The notes: generated by a model not told the origin, from the letters alone. Numbered from the stretch's first letter, positions 36,071-49,078 are shown. The stretch is DNA of 64,000 nt from Gammaproteobacteria bacterium (GCA_018820395.1 JAHJOG010000030.1:1-64000); one strand, 5' to 3'. Numbers and translations: made by a program.

Positions 36071-37398
36071 GCGCAAGTTCGATTCAGCGATCGTTGTCTC
36101 GATGGTTCGCCATTCAGACATTGGTGGGCTTGAGCATCGCGTGCACGGGCATCTACGGTGTCACGCGTTGGAGCTTTCAGCTCAAGCAGTCCGAAGAGTT
36201 TGAGCGGCACAGCGAACTCGTTCGGCACGTGGTAGACGAAACTCGCGCCCCTCCAAACCTCAACGCGCTGCGCCACAAACTCGACGACTATTTCCAGACT
36301 CATCCGGACATCGCTGTAAGTCTATGGGTGGGCAGTGAGCAGGTTTACCAGTCGCATCGTGTGGTGCCGCAGGGTCACTGGATTTCGCAGTCGCTTGTCC
36401 CGGATAGCCTGTCATTCGACGACAAGCCCGTCAGGCTGGAATTGACATTGGATTCAAGCAGCGACGACTTGCTGCTGCGCCGTCTTGCGTGGACGCTGAT
36501 TGCGGCTGCGGCTCTGGGCTCGCTGGTCGTGGCGTACACCGGCTTTCTCGTCGTGCGGCATGGCCTGAAGCCCCTCAAGATGCTGGCTGCGCAGACCGCA
36601 GCGGCCGGCCCAAACAAGCCCGGCACGCGCATCGATTCCGCGTCGTATTCGACCGAGATTCAACCCTGGATCGAGCAGTTCAACGCGTTGCTCGAACGCG
36701 TGGAAAGCGCTTATGCACAACTCGAAGCCTTCAACGCAGACGTGGCCCATGAACTGCGAACGCCGCTGGCCAACATGATCGCGCAGGTCGAGATCGAACT
36801 TAGCCAGGTCCGGGCGGTCAGCACCTTGCGTGACGCATTGGCCTCACAGCTGGAAGAGGCACGCAGGCTGTCTGCGATCGTCACGGACATGCTCTTTCTT
36901 TCCAAGGCCGATCGAGGAGCGCAAGCCAGACGCGCCGGCCCCGTCAGCATGGCAGAGCAGGTCGCGGCCGTGGGCGAGTTTCATGAAGCAGAACTCGAGC
37001 AGTCGGAACTGTCGCTCAGGGTAGATGGCGATGCTGAGTTGCAGGTGGACACAGGGCTGCTTCGGCGCGCTGTTTCTAATCTGTTGAGCAACGCGATTCG
37101 GTACGCAGAACCCCGTAGCTTGATCTGCGCCGTCATTCAACGCGATGGGCAAATGGTGAGCGTCACGGTCGTCAACCGGGGCGACCCGATCCACGCTGCA
37201 GCGCTGCCTCACCTGTTCGAACGTTTCTATCGTGCAGACCGGTCTCGAAGCGGCTCTGCCAGCCATCACGGTCTGGGTTTGACCATCGTCGCGGCGATCG
37301 CGCGGATGCATGGCGGAGAAACCTTTGCGGAATCCGGCGGCGGCGTGACCCGCATCGGCTTTTCGCTTGCCGATGCTGATCCTCCACAAAACGCCTGA
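36067..37398 (+). CDS. Heavy-metal sensor histidine kinase
   Basis: The 443-residue kinase has the GTG start 36067 overlapping the regulator stop. TM1 is at about 13-33 and TM2 at about 139-163, with a periplasmic sensor loop of about 105 residues. A HAMP region follows, then the HisKA box [16 protein letters not shown] (His228), N-box [17 protein letters not shown] and G-box [18 protein letters not shown]. This is the CusS/CopS/CzcS subfamily layout. Partner of the regulator encoded immediately upstream. Confidence 0.93.
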   Translation: MSASSIQRSLSRWFAIQTLVGLSIACTGIYGVTRWSFQLKQSEEFERHSELVRHVVDETRAPPNLNALRHKLDDYFQTHPDIAVSLWVGSEQVYQSHRVVPQGHWISQSLVPDSLSFDDKPVRLELTLDSSSDDLLLRRLAWTLIAAAALGSLVVAYTGFLVVRHGLKPLKMLAAQTAAAGPNKPGTRIDSASYSTEIQPWIEQFNALLERVESAYAQLEAFNADVAHELRTPLANMIAQVEIELSQVRAVSTLRDALASQLEEARRLSAIVTDMLFLSKADRGAQARRAGPVSMAEQVAAVGEFHEAELEQSELSLRVDGDAELQVDTGLLRRAVSNLLSNAIRYAEPRSLICAVIQRDGQMVSVTVVNRGDPIHAAALPHLFERFYRADRSRSGSASHHGLGLTIVAAIARMHGGETFAESGGGVTRIGFSLADADPPQNA

Positions 37399-37433
37399 AC
37401 GCAAAGATGCATAGTTCGGGAAGCGCGTGTCTT

Positions 37434-37802
37434 TTACTTCGCGTTTGCCAGGATGGGTGGCCACGGTGCGCCGCGGCTCACCGAACTCCATGCTGGGTTC
37501 TTCATTGCCACTTGCAATTCGGCATTGACCTGATCACGGGTCTTGGGCTCGGCCGACCTGGTCACAGGCCATGGCGCACCGCGACTCATGGCGGTGTTCC
37601 AGGAAGGATGCTTCGTGGCCTGGTCGAACTCTGCGACGACCTGATCGCGGCTGCGGGTGCTCGCATGCTCCGGGTGGTATGTAACGCCCGCCTCGGTCGG
37701 CGCAGGGTGGTACGGGCCGGCGGCGAAGACGGTGGCCGGTGCGAGGATGGCTGCCGCCAGCGCGCTGACAGTTGCAACGGATCGAAGAGTGCGAATGGAC
37801 AT
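37434..37802 (-). CDS. DUF4148 family exported protein
   Basis: The 122-residue protein has a signal peptide (cleavage near VFA-AGP). Two DUF4148-like units follow, each with a TRDQV(V/N)AE helix and then HPSW or NPAW and SRGAPWP. DUF4148 proteins are small periplasmic proteins typical of Burkholderiales, of unknown function. Box 3 (37892-37907) lies 90 bp upstream. It is convergent with the kinase gene. Expression under metal stress is inferred. Confidence 0.8.
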   Translation of the reverse strand: MSIRTLRSVATVSALAAAILAPATVFAAGPYHPAPTEAGVTYHPEHASTRSRDQVVAEFDQATKHPSWNTAMSRGAPWPVTRSAEPKTRDQVNAELQVAMKNPAWSSVSRGAPWPPILANAK

Positions 37803-37891
37803 TTTGGCTCCTGATGGTTAGACACCCCGATCGACCGATCAGGGTGTAAGCCCACTCTAGAAACACAAGCCGACAGATGCCCCCCGTGGCA

Positions 37892-37907
37892 ATTACGAGT
37901 GCGTCAT
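37892..37907. promoter_or_regulatory. Predicted response-regulator box 3
   Basis: ATTACGAGTGCGTCAT lies 90 bp upstream of the DUF4148 gene at 37802. The adjoining stretch (37870-37891) is similar to that beside box 4, suggesting duplicated promoters. Confidence 0.6.
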
Positions 37908-38030
37908 CTGGCTGTCATAAACCGATCGATCAAAGTAAGAACACCGCGCATTGAGCTGACCCAAGGCGCGGTGTCGTGGACGAGTGACTCCTGCTGCAGT
38001 TGCAGCAGGTTCCGGCGATTTTCAGAAATG

Positions 38031-38456
38031 TCAGCGGGCCACAGTGCCTCGCACTGCGGGCGCTTGCGACGTCTGAGCATCCTGGCTTGCGCCGCGGAGG
38101 TTCGCGTAAGCACGAGCGGCTTGCAGATACGCGGGCCGTGAGCGGTCAGCACCGGCTTCGCCGTATTGCACCGAAGCCAGGCCCGACTTGATCCAGTTCA
38201 TCGTATCGGCTTGCACTACGGCGCGCGAACTCTGACCGAACTGAGCGACGGGACGCGGATCGCCTTCGGCGTAACCGGCAGAAGGTGCGGTCACGATCCA
38301 GGCACGCGTGCTGGTTGCAACAACATCGCGCGTTGTGCTCGACGTCAATGCAACCGGCCGCGGATCGCCCTCGCCGTAGTTGCCGGCCATGGCCGGAGCC
38401 GCTGCGGCGGCGAGAAAGATGGAAAGAAAGGTCAGACGGAAAGAAGACACCTGCAT
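38031..38456 (-). CDS. DUF4148-like exported repeat protein
   Basis: The 141-residue protein has a signal peptide ending at about AMAG. Two repeats follow, NYGEGDPRPVALTSSTTRDVV and GYAEGDPRPVAQFGQSSRAVV, read as about 38-residue units with a shared (Y)xEGDPRPVA core. A third, diverged YGEAGADRSRP unit comes after. It is the paralogue of the gene at 37434. The ATG at 38456 was chosen because it begins the signal peptide and AAGGA lies eight bases upstream. Box 4 is about 97 bp upstream, overlapping the end of czcA. Confidence 0.7.
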   Translation of the reverse strand: MQVSSFRLTFLSIFLAAAAAPAMAGNYGEGDPRPVALTSSTTRDVVATSTRAWIVTAPSAGYAEGDPRPVAQFGQSSRAVVQADTMNWIKSGLASVQYGEAGADRSRPAYLQAARAYANLRGASQDAQTSQAPAVRGTVAR

Positions 38457-38552
38457 GGGGAAAGTCCTTGAAGTTGAAAAGTTGTCGTTCACCGATTTGT
38501 CGGCGGCATGAACAACTTTAAAAAGTCAGACCGGCAGGTGCCCCACCGAGAC

Positions 38553-42079
<3,527 letters not shown>

Positions 42080-42093
42080 GTTTCGCTCCCGGT

Positions 42094-43632
42094 TCAGTGG
42101 TCGTGGCTCGCGCCGGCCTTGCCCAGCTCGGCCTTGACGACGAAGCTGTTGGTTTGCGCATAGCGCTCGCCGGCCTTCAAACCTGCACGCACCTCGACGC
42201 GCTTGCCGTCACTGCGGCCCAGTTCGAGCGGCCGCGCTTCGAGCGCCGTGCCGTAGCGGCCAAACACCACTTTCCAGTCGCGCAGGTCCTGCACGGCATC
42301 TGCTGAAACCGAAACAGGTACTTCCTTTTCTTCGATCAGCACCTCGATGGACACGGGCAAGCCCGGTCGCCAGATGCCCTTTGGATTGGCCAGCACAATG
42401 CGCGCCATCGCGTTGCGCGTCTGCTCTCCGACCAGCGCGCTGATGTAGTTGATCTTTGCGTTCGCTTCCGCATCGAAGGCGTTGGCCTTGACCACGACCG
42501 GCAATCCGCTGACGACACTGCCCAGATCCTGTGGCGGAACCGGCGCCTCGACCCATACCGACGACAGGTCGGACACGGTGAATACAGCGCTGTCTTCCTT
42601 GACCGTTTCGCCCAGCGAGAGTCGCTTTTCGGTGACCACGCCGTCGATCGGGGAGCGCAGTTCATAGCGGGTCAGATTTCCGCCCACTGGGGCGCCGCCG
42701 AGGGTGGCGAGCTTGTTCTGCGCGCTTTGCACAGCGATGCTCGCTTCCTCCATCGTCGAGCGAGCTTGCAGCATGTCCTGCTGGGCAGAAATCTTTTGTT
42801 CCCAGAGTTGGCGTTCGCGTTCGTAGGTCGTGCGGGCGAGGGACAGGCGACGTTGTGCTGCGAGCAGCTCGGCACGCTGGTCAGACAGCCCTTGGCTGCT
42901 CAACACAGCAAGCACCTGGCCTTTGCGGACGGTGTCCCCCGCACTCGCATTGACCTGTTCGACCAAGCCCGCCAGGCGCGGAACCACCTGCACGGTGCGG
43001 TCGGCGTTGTACTTGACTTCGCCCAGCAAACGCAGTGTGGTGCCGATCATGGCGGGACCTGCGGTGCCGAGTTCGACGCCGGCCGATTTCAATTGCGCAT
43101 CGGTCAGGTTCACGCGAGCTTCGATCTGCTCGTAGGCCATCTCATGCGTCTTGCCAGCATGAACAGCCTTCACGTTTACCTTGAATGAATGCGGCTCTCT
43201 GACGACAGCATCGCCGAGCAAGAAGTCGCCTTCCTTCTTGAATGTGATGGGTTGTGGTGCTTGCCCAAGCCGTTCGAGTGAGAGCTGGATCTGACTTTGT
43301 GCAACGTCCAGCGGCTTTCCATCCAGGTAGGTGTAGAGCCTGAACTGTGGCTCGACGCCGGTTTCGAAGATGGTTACTTCGACGGCGTAGCTGCCATCTT
43401 TGAGCAACTTTCCACCGTGCGGACCCTTGGTAGGCTCCTTGGCGCCTTCCTCCGCGTGCTCGTCTTTCTTTTCGTCTTTGTGCTCGCCGGTTTCGGCTGA
43501 CTCGGCGTGGCCGTGTTCGTCCGCACCGGCTGCGGCTTTCTTGTCGCGAAGGATGAGTGCGCCAAGAACGAGGGCGACGATGACCACCGCGAGGATGGCG
43601 AGCCACTGTTTTGTAGGCAAGTTTTTGGTCAT
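42094..43632 (-). CDS. czcB: CzcB-type periplasmic adaptor
   Basis: The 512-residue membrane-fusion protein has an N-terminal anchor (WLAILAVVIVALVLGALIL). An acidic/His-rich stretch (DEHGHAESAETGEHKDEKK) follows, then the CzcB N-domain (GPHGGKLLKDGSYAVEVTIF). The adaptor core has VQVVPRLAGLVEQVNASAGD, the RSPIDGVVTEKRLSLGE lipoyl half and VKANAFDAEANAKINYIS. The ATG at 43632 was taken over 43653, as the anchor begins here. It pairs with CzcA and CzcC to span the periplasm. Confidence 0.92.
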   Translation of the reverse strand: MTKNLPTKQWLAILAVVIVALVLGALILRDKKAAAGADEHGHAESAETGEHKDEKKDEHAEEGAKEPTKGPHGGKLLKDGSYAVEVTIFETGVEPQFRLYTYLDGKPLDVAQSQIQLSLERLGQAPQPITFKKEGDFLLGDAVVREPHSFKVNVKAVHAGKTHEMAYEQIEARVNLTDAQLKSAGVELGTAGPAMIGTTLRLLGEVKYNADRTVQVVPRLAGLVEQVNASAGDTVRKGQVLAVLSSQGLSDQRAELLAAQRRLSLARTTYERERQLWEQKISAQQDMLQARSTMEEASIAVQSAQNKLATLGGAPVGGNLTRYELRSPIDGVVTEKRLSLGETVKEDSAVFTVSDLSSVWVEAPVPPQDLGSVVSGLPVVVKANAFDAEANAKINYISALVGEQTRNAMARIVLANPKGIWRPGLPVSIEVLIEEKEVPVSVSADAVQDLRDWKVVFGRYGTALEARPLELGRSDGKRVEVRAGLKAGERYAQTNSFVVKAELGKAGASHDH

Positions 43633-43649
43633 GGTATTTGCTCGGCGAT

Positions 43650-44927
43650 TCATTGGGTGCCCGACATCGTGTCGATGCCGAGTATTCGATTCAGGTCAGC
43701 AGCAGCGCGCTGCGCTTCGGCCAGTGCACGCAGGTACTGGGTACGCGCTGCGAGCAGCGTTCTCTGCGCATCGAGCGCTTCGAGAAAGCTGAACTTGCCC
43801 AGCTCGAACCCAATGGTGGCCGCATCGAAGGCACTCTGCGCACCGGGAAGCACCTCGGCGGCCAACGAGGTCGCCTCGTTGCGCGAGGTGGCCAGCCGCT
43901 CGCGCGCCTGGATCGCTTCGCTCTCTACCTGCAGTTGCGCAACGGCCAGCTCGTCGCGGGCTTTGTCTTCACGCCTGAGCGCTTCGAGCACGTTGCCCTG
44001 ATTGCGATCGAAGAGCGGCAATGGAATCGTCAGGCCGATCACAGCCTGATTGCGACCGATCTCCTGGTCGCGCTTGGCGCCGAGGCTGACAGTGACATCG
44101 CCGAAGCGGCGCGATTTTTCGACCTCGCTCAGCGCTTTGCGGCGTTCGACCTCAAGCTGCGCGCGCCGGACGCTGGGCGCGAGCTCAAAATTGCTGCGAA
44201 GCACTTCTTCGCTCGGCACGACAGGCAGATCTGCAAGGCTTCCCTGCAGCACAAAGTTGCCGAGCGGTTGACCCATGGCAGCGCTGAGCCGAGCACGTGC
44301 GCCACCCTGTTCGCCGCGCACCTGGGCCAACTCGATCCGAATGCCTGCCTCTGCCACGCGCGCTTTGGTTTCTTCGACGGGCGAGACCTTGCCTGCCAGC
44401 ACTCTCTTGGAGGCGGCATCTGATGAGCGCTGTGAGAGAGACAATGACGTCTCGGCAACACGGACACGCTCCTGAATGGCCAGTAAATCGAAGAATGCGG
44501 TGATCACCGCCGCGCGCACGGCATGCTGCCGTGAATTCAGATCCGACCTTGCAGCGTCCAACGCACGGTCTGCTGCGGCGATGCGCGCGTCGCGCTTGCC
44601 CCACAGCTCGATTGGCTGATTGATTTGTACGGTGGTCGTGCGTGTTTCACGCCGGGTGTCTTCCTGAAGGAACGACAGCTCGGGATTTGGCCGCGTGCCG
44701 GCTTGCAGTCGCGCGCCATCGACGGCATCGATTTCCGAACTGGCCGCCGCAAGCTCCGGATTTCGAGCCAACGCGATGCCAACGGCTTGACGCAGCGTCA
44801 GCGTGAGCGAGCTCGCACTGCTTGCTGCGGCAGGAAGAGTGGGAGGGATAGGTGCTGTGCTTTGGGCCGAGGCCGCACGCGCCACAAGAAATACAGCTGC
44901 CGCGAGCGGCAACACAAACCTGCGCAT
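43650..44927 (-). CDS. czcC: CzcC-type outer-membrane channel
   Basis: The 425-residue TolC-family protein has a signal peptide (VLPLAAAVFLVARAASAQS). Typical CzcC motifs follow: LTLRQAVGIALARNPELAAA, RPNPELSFLQEDTRRETRTT, NQPIELWGKRDARI, TIPLPLFDRNQGNVLEA. The ATG at 44927 is chosen over the one at 44939, because the latter lies within the ribosome-binding sequence GGAGAATTCG that directly precedes 44927. Forms the exit duct of CzcCBA. Confidence 0.92.
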   Translation of the reverse strand: MRRFVLPLAAAVFLVARAASAQSTAPIPPTLPAAASSASSLTLTLRQAVGIALARNPELAAASSEIDAVDGARLQAGTRPNPELSFLQEDTRRETRTTTVQINQPIELWGKRDARIAAADRALDAARSDLNSRQHAVRAAVITAFFDLLAIQERVRVAETSLSLSQRSSDAASKRVLAGKVSPVEETKARVAEAGIRIELAQVRGEQGGARARLSAAMGQPLGNFVLQGSLADLPVVPSEEVLRSNFELAPSVRRAQLEVERRKALSEVEKSRRFGDVTVSLGAKRDQEIGRNQAVIGLTIPLPLFDRNQGNVLEALRREDKARDELAVAQLQVESEAIQARERLATSRNEATSLAAEVLPGAQSAFDAATIGFELGKFSFLEALDAQRTLLAARTQYLRALAEAQRAAADLNRILGIDTMSGTQ

Positions 44928-44992
44928 CGAATTCTCCAATGATCACTGTGTGAAAGGGAATTCGACGAAGTCCGCTGTGCGCGGAACCCTTG

Positions 44993-45388
44993 CTACGAAG
45001 AGTCGGGAACGCGCATGGAGCTCAACCTCGCCGAATGGACATCGGCGAGTTCCCTCGGCGGGCGCTCGAGTGCGGCAATGGACGCGCTGGGGTAGGGATC
45101 GGATCCTTGGATCAGTACGTCGGCACCATCGTTGGCAACGGCAACCAGGGCCGGTATGTGCGGGAGCGGAGAAACACTGAGAAAGTGATGGTGGTCTGCG
45201 TTCGAAAGATCGTTCTGATCGGTGCTGGGTCCGGCGTCAGCAGTGATTTCGTCATGGTGCTGTTCGTGGTGGCCGAAGTGCGCACTCCCGGCGATCGCTT
45301 CCTCATGCATGCAAGCGCTGGCCGCAGCGTTCCAAGCAGTCTGGAACGACAGCATCAACATCAGGACGACGAGCAGAACGCGAGACAT
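44993..45388 (-). CDS. czcI: CzcI-like periplasmic accessory protein (copy 2)
   Basis: The 131-residue protein has a signal peptide (VLLVVLMLMLSFQTAWNAAA). The CzcI-type segment follows, CMHEEAIAGSAHFGHHEQHH, and a C-terminal AALERPPREL block matches copy 1 at 34695. It starts the czcI-czcC-czcB operon, as in Cupriavidus, 65 bp before czcC. Box 5 of the two-component regulator lies about 85 bp upstream. Confidence 0.82.
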   Translation of the reverse strand: MSRVLLVVLMLMLSFQTAWNAAASACMHEEAIAGSAHFGHHEQHHDEITADAGPSTDQNDLSNADHHHFLSVSPLPHIPALVAVANDGADVLIQGSDPYPSASIAALERPPRELADVHSARLSSMRVPDSS

Positions 45389-45472
45389 GCTAGGGAGTTT
45401 ATCAATCGGTACGCCGTAGCGTCGGTGGTGGCGATGATAAGAAGCCGAGATCGCACGCCAACGTTCAAGAAC

Positions 45473-45488
45473 ATTACAAGTTTGTCAT
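45473..45488. promoter_or_regulatory. Predicted response-regulator box 5 (czcICBA operon)
   Basis: ATTACAAGTTTGTCAT lies 85 bp upstream of czcI in the divergent region shared with the DsbB-like gene. It matches the consensus of the other four boxes. Confidence 0.65.
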
Positions 45489-45581
45489 CTTCGTTCGCAG
45501 AGCTGTTCTGGCGGTTCTAATGGCCAATGGCTCCGGCGGCAGCAGCGCTTGGAGGTTGAAGACCTGCGGAGATGTAAGACC

Positions 45582-46025
45582 TTGGTAACAGCGTCAGTGC
45601 GTCAAGAGCGGCAGATTTGGTGGTCGCTTTCATTTCTAGCGTGGAACGTTTCGCTGCTGTCGACCATGGGCTCGCTGTTTTTTGGTGAGGTCATGGGGCT
45701 GACACCTTGCGTGCTGTGCTGGTATCAGCGAATCGCAATGTTCCCGATCGTGCTTGTTCTCGGCATGGGTCTCCTGCTACCGGATTGCCGCAGCGCTCTC
45801 TATGCCCTGTGCCTGGCCTGCGCGGGCTGGATGGCGGCGCTCTACCACTGCCTGCTTTACTGGGGGGTGATCCCCTCGAATCTCGCGCCGTGCGGCAAAA
45901 GCACTTCCTGCAGCGAGGGCCAGCTCGCACTTGCGGGTTGGCCGTCCATTCCACTTCTCTCGCTCGTCGCGTTCACGCTGATCGTTGCTTTTCTGACCGC
46001 CGCAGTAAGGAAATCTCCAAAGTGA
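45582..46025 (+). CDS. DsbB/BdbC-like disulfide oxidoreductase
   Basis: The product is a membrane protein of about 147 residues with four TM helices. The periplasmic cysteine pairs of DsbB are visible: LTPCVLCWYQRIAMFP (CxxC next to the quinone-binding Arg) and APCGKSTSCSEG. It reoxidises a DsbA-like partner with quinone. The start is not certain: TTG 45582 has GGAG ten bases upstream; GTG 45597 and TTG 45549 are alternatives. The next gene overlaps its stop and encodes the thiol partner. Confidence 0.8.
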   Translation: MVTASVRQERQIWWSLSFLAWNVSLLSTMGSLFFGEVMGLTPCVLCWYQRIAMFPIVLVLGMGLLLPDCRSALYALCLACAGWMAALYHCLLYWGVIPSNLAPCGKSTSCSEGQLALAGWPSIPLLSLVAFTLIVAFLTAAVRKSPK

Positions 46026-46681
46026 AACGATTTGTCTGGGTGATTGGTACAGCGGCGCTTGCCGCAGGTGCCTTCGTCGCCGCCGCGATCATCTTCAGTG
46101 GAAAAAAACAAGTGGAGGCGGTTGACCTCGCGAGCAAGAATACGGAGGCGCTGATTCGCGCGCATGCGCCGGTCTATGGCAACGCGACCGCCAAAGTGAC
46201 GATCGTTGAATTCTTCGATCCAGCATGCGAGACGTGTCGGGCGTTTTACCCTTTCGTGAAATCGATGGTGACTTCAAGCTTCGGCCAAGTGAATCTGGTG
46301 GTGCGCTACGCGCCATTCCACCAGGGCTCAGACCAAGCCGTCAAGATTCTGGAAGCGGCGCGCGTTCAGGACAAATACTGGCAGGCCATGGAAGCGGTGC
46401 TTGCCTCTCAACCGACCTGGGCGTCGCACCACGCGCCTCAGCCCGATTTGATCTGGACGCACCTAGAGGCGACGGGCCTCGACATCCCGAAGGCCAAAGC
46501 GGACATGAACGATCCGCGCTTGAACACACTCCTTTCACAAGATCTGAAGGATGCAGAAACGCTGGGCGTTACGCGTACACCCGGATTCTTCGTCAACGGC
46601 AGGCCGCTCCTTGATTTCGGTGCGGATCAACTGAAAACCTTGGTCGATCAGGAAGTTAGAAGGGCTTACGGGAGAGGGTGA
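46022..46681 (+). CDS. DsbA-like thiol oxidoreductase (thioredoxin fold)
   Basis: The 219-residue product has a GTG start at 46022 that overlaps the DsbB-like stop (GTGA). An N-terminal anchor (WVIGTAALAAGAFVAAAIIF) precedes a DsbA-type domain. Its active site is EFFDPACETCRAFYPF (CETC in place of CPHC), and the cis-proline loop is GVTRTPGFFVNG. With the upstream gene it forms a BdbCD-like disulfide-forming pair. In this island it may help fold Cys-containing periplasmic metal proteins such as CzcI or DUF411, which is inference from position. Confidence 0.88.
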   Translation: MKRFVWVIGTAALAAGAFVAAAIIFSGKKQVEAVDLASKNTEALIRAHAPVYGNATAKVTIVEFFDPACETCRAFYPFVKSMVTSSFGQVNLVVRYAPFHQGSDQAVKILEAARVQDKYWQAMEAVLASQPTWASHHAPQPDLIWTHLEATGLDIPKAKADMNDPRLNTLLSQDLKDAETLGVTRTPGFFVNGRPLLDFGADQLKTLVDQEVRRAYGRG

Positions 46682-46692
46682 GTCTGTGCGTG

Positions 46693-47685
46693 TCATCGAT
46701 TCGCATGAGCTTTTCCCCGCATTGCTGCTGTTGCCGACATACTGGACACCAAGGCAAGAAGTGCCGCTTGCTCGCGGGCGGGTTCAAACAGCGGGGCGCG
46801 CAACGCGCACTGCGCAGCAAGACGATCAAGCATCGCCGGCTCGTCACGGCAGCGTTCCAGCAAAACGGAAAGGGCTTCGGAATCACCCGGCGCGAAGTAG
46901 CCGCCGTAGTCCGACCCCAGCATGCCGACATTTCCGGCGATCCGACTGGCGAGCACGGGCGTTCCGCTGCATACCGCCTCCATCACCACGTGGGCGCCGC
47001 CTTCTATCATGCTCGGGTGCACTAGCACATGGGCTGACTGGATGCGGCGGCGCGCGGCGGCATGCGGCAGCGGTCCAAGCCAGCGATAGGCCGGGCATGC
47101 CCGCTGCACCGATTGCGCCTCGATACTCCACTCCGGCTCGAGCGCGGCGCCGATGTGGTCCAGCAAGATGTCCGGGCGACCCAGGAGTCGATGGGCCGCG
47201 GCGAAGTACGTTTGTGGCGCTTTCTCGGCCCGCAAATGGCCCACCATCACCGCGCGCAGATGCCGGGTTGGCGTGCGGACCGAGGCCAGCGAGCGGGTCG
47301 ACTGGAAGCAGGCCGTGGCTTTGGCGCGGTATGGCGCCGGCAGGTCGTCCACTGCGCACTCATGCAGCACCACCAGCCGATCGGCCAGCGCCAGCGAACG
47401 CTGGGCGCCTGCATCGAACTGGATGTCCCGGTACAGGTCGGTACCGGTCAGCACCACCGCCAGAGGCCGGCGCGGTTGAGCGGCACACCAGCGCTCGATC
47501 GAGTCCACCGACCGTCGCGCGTGAAGCGCGACCATGACGTCGGCTGGCGTGCCGTCCCAGTGATCGACCAGCGCAATCCGATAATGTTTGCGCAACATTT
47601 TTGACCATCGCAAAGCGGTTTGCCAGTTGCCGTTATTGGCACTGGCCAGCGCGGGCGTCACGATGCAAAGCGAAGGGCGAACCAT
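46693..47685 (-). CDS. senB: Selenosugar synthase SenB (TIGR04348-type glycosyltransferase)
   Basis: The 330-residue GT-B-like glycosyltransferase matches SenB, which makes a selenosugar from selenophosphate and a UDP-sugar in selenoneine synthesis. Diagnostic blocks are CIVTPALASANNGNWQTALR at the N-terminus, ADVMVALHARRS, VLTGTDLYRDIQFDA, LRAVMVGHLRAEKAPQTYF, YRWLGPLPHAAARRRIQSAH and LVHPSMIEGGAHVVMEAV. The start at 47685 overlaps the region where senA begins on the other strand. The SelD-like senC gene of the pathway is not in the window. Confidence 0.88.
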   Translation of the reverse strand: MVRPSLCIVTPALASANNGNWQTALRWSKMLRKHYRIALVDHWDGTPADVMVALHARRSVDSIERWCAAQPRRPLAVVLTGTDLYRDIQFDAGAQRSLALADRLVVLHECAVDDLPAPYRAKATACFQSTRSLASVRTPTRHLRAVMVGHLRAEKAPQTYFAAAHRLLGRPDILLDHIGAALEPEWSIEAQSVQRACPAYRWLGPLPHAAARRRIQSAHVLVHPSMIEGGAHVVMEAVCSGTPVLASRIAGNVGMLGSDYGGYFAPGDSEALSVLLERCRDEPAMLDRLAAQCALRAPLFEPAREQAALLALVSSMSATAAMRGKAHANR

Positions 47686-47701
47686 GAACGAGGTTATACC
47701 G

Positions 47702-48958
47702 GTGCGCAACATGCGCAACCCGTGCGACACCAAGACATCCAAGCGCGCAGAGGCGATGCGCAAGGCTGGACCGGCCGAACTCGAGGCGGCACTAACCCGA
47801 GGCCGCACCCAACTGTTGAGCTTGTTCGACGGCTTTGAAAGGGGGCTCGGGCTGGATGGCATTCGCATTGCACAGGAGACTGAGGTGAACCTGCCGCTCT
47901 GGGAGTTGGGGCACATCGGCTGGTTCGAAGAGTTCTGGTTGTCGCGCAATACAGAGCGCCGCGGCGGGTCCGCTTGCGACCCTTTCGCACTCCGAAGCAC
48001 CTCGGTGATTCGGCGCGCCGATGCCCTCTACGACTCATCGAACGTCGCGCATGGCCTGCGCTGGCAACTTGCTCTGCCCGACCCTGCGGCGACAAAGAAC
48101 TATCTTGCAGAAGTGCGTGAGGCCACGCTGGCGTTGCTGCGCGATGGCGGCACCAGTGACGCGGATCTGTATTTTTTTCGCCTCATGCTGTTCCACGAAT
48201 ACATGCACCGGGAAGCTTGGCATTTCATGGCGCAACACCTTGGAATTGACCTCGGTCCTGCGATGACTGGCCGAGCGCCGCGCTCGGCTGGAGCCACAGG
48301 CTCATGGGACGTTCCGGGCGGGGTGCGACGCGTTGGTGGCGACGACGCCGGCTTCGCTTTTGATAACGAAATGTGCGCCGCCAACATCAAAATGCCTGCG
48401 TTCAGCATCGATCGCGCGCCGGTGAGTTGGGGCGCCTTCCTCGCCTTTGTCGACGGCGGCGGCTACGCCGACGACGCGATTTGGACACAAGCCGGTCGGG
48501 ATTGGCGGCGGCACAACGGCGTAGCGCATCCGCGACACCTGCGACGCGGGCCCGGTGGATGGGAGCGCTCTCAATTCGGCCAGTGGGTGCCGATCGATCC
48601 GTCGGCACCTGCTGTGCAACTCACGGCCCACGAGGCCGAAGCATGGTGCCGCTGGGCTGGCCGCCGCCTGCCGACCGAAGCCGAATGGGAGACCGCTGCG
48701 CGCCTAGCCATCGAGCAAAGCGAGGCCTTCGAATGGGGTGAGGTATGGGAGTGGACTGCAAGTCAGTTCGCACCGTATCCGGGATTCATCCCGCACCCGT
48801 ACCGTGACTACTCGCAGCCATGGTTTGACGGCCGGCCCGTGCTACGTGAAGGATCCTTCGCCACCGTGCAGCACATGAAGCATCCGAGCTATCGCAACTT
48901 CTTTCCCGCTGACCGCAGCGATGTATTCGCGGGGTTTCGCAGTTGCGCCGGACACTAA
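47702..48958 (+). CDS. senA: Selenoneine synthase SenA (EgtB-like)
   Basis: The product is a non-haem iron sulfoxide/selenoxide-type synthase of about 418 residues related to EgtB. The N-terminal DinB-like domain has NLPLWELGHIGWFEEFWL and FHEYMHREAWHFMAQHL, where His residues bind iron. The C-terminal formylglycine-generating-enzyme-like domain has SIDRAPVSWGAFLAFVDGGG, RRLPTEAEWE, EWGEVWEWTASQF and GFRSCAGH. SenA joins the selenosugar to trimethylhistidine. The start is uncertain: GTG 47702 has GAGG eight bases upstream; ATG 47684 would overlap the senB start codon. Confidence 0.88.
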   Translation: MRNMRNPCDTKTSKRAEAMRKAGPAELEAALTRGRTQLLSLFDGFERGLGLDGIRIAQETEVNLPLWELGHIGWFEEFWLSRNTERRGGSACDPFALRSTSVIRRADALYDSSNVAHGLRWQLALPDPAATKNYLAEVREATLALLRDGGTSDADLYFFRLMLFHEYMHREAWHFMAQHLGIDLGPAMTGRAPRSAGATGSWDVPGGVRRVGGDDAGFAFDNEMCAANIKMPAFSIDRAPVSWGAFLAFVDGGGYADDAIWTQAGRDWRRHNGVAHPRHLRRGPGGWERSQFGQWVPIDPSAPAVQLTAHEAEAWCRWAGRRLPTEAEWETAARLAIEQSEAFEWGEVWEWTASQFAPYPGFIPHPYRDYSQPWFDGRPVLREGSFATVQHMKHPSYRNFFPADRSDVFAGFRSCAGH

Positions 48959-49078
48959 GTCATCGCAAACCGAGCAATCCGCATGTGGTCGTTTCTCACC
49001 ATCAATGCACACGAGGCCTAGTTCAAGGTGCCTTGAATGCAGCCGTAACTGGTCATCACCGTTCCAGTTGTCTTGCCC

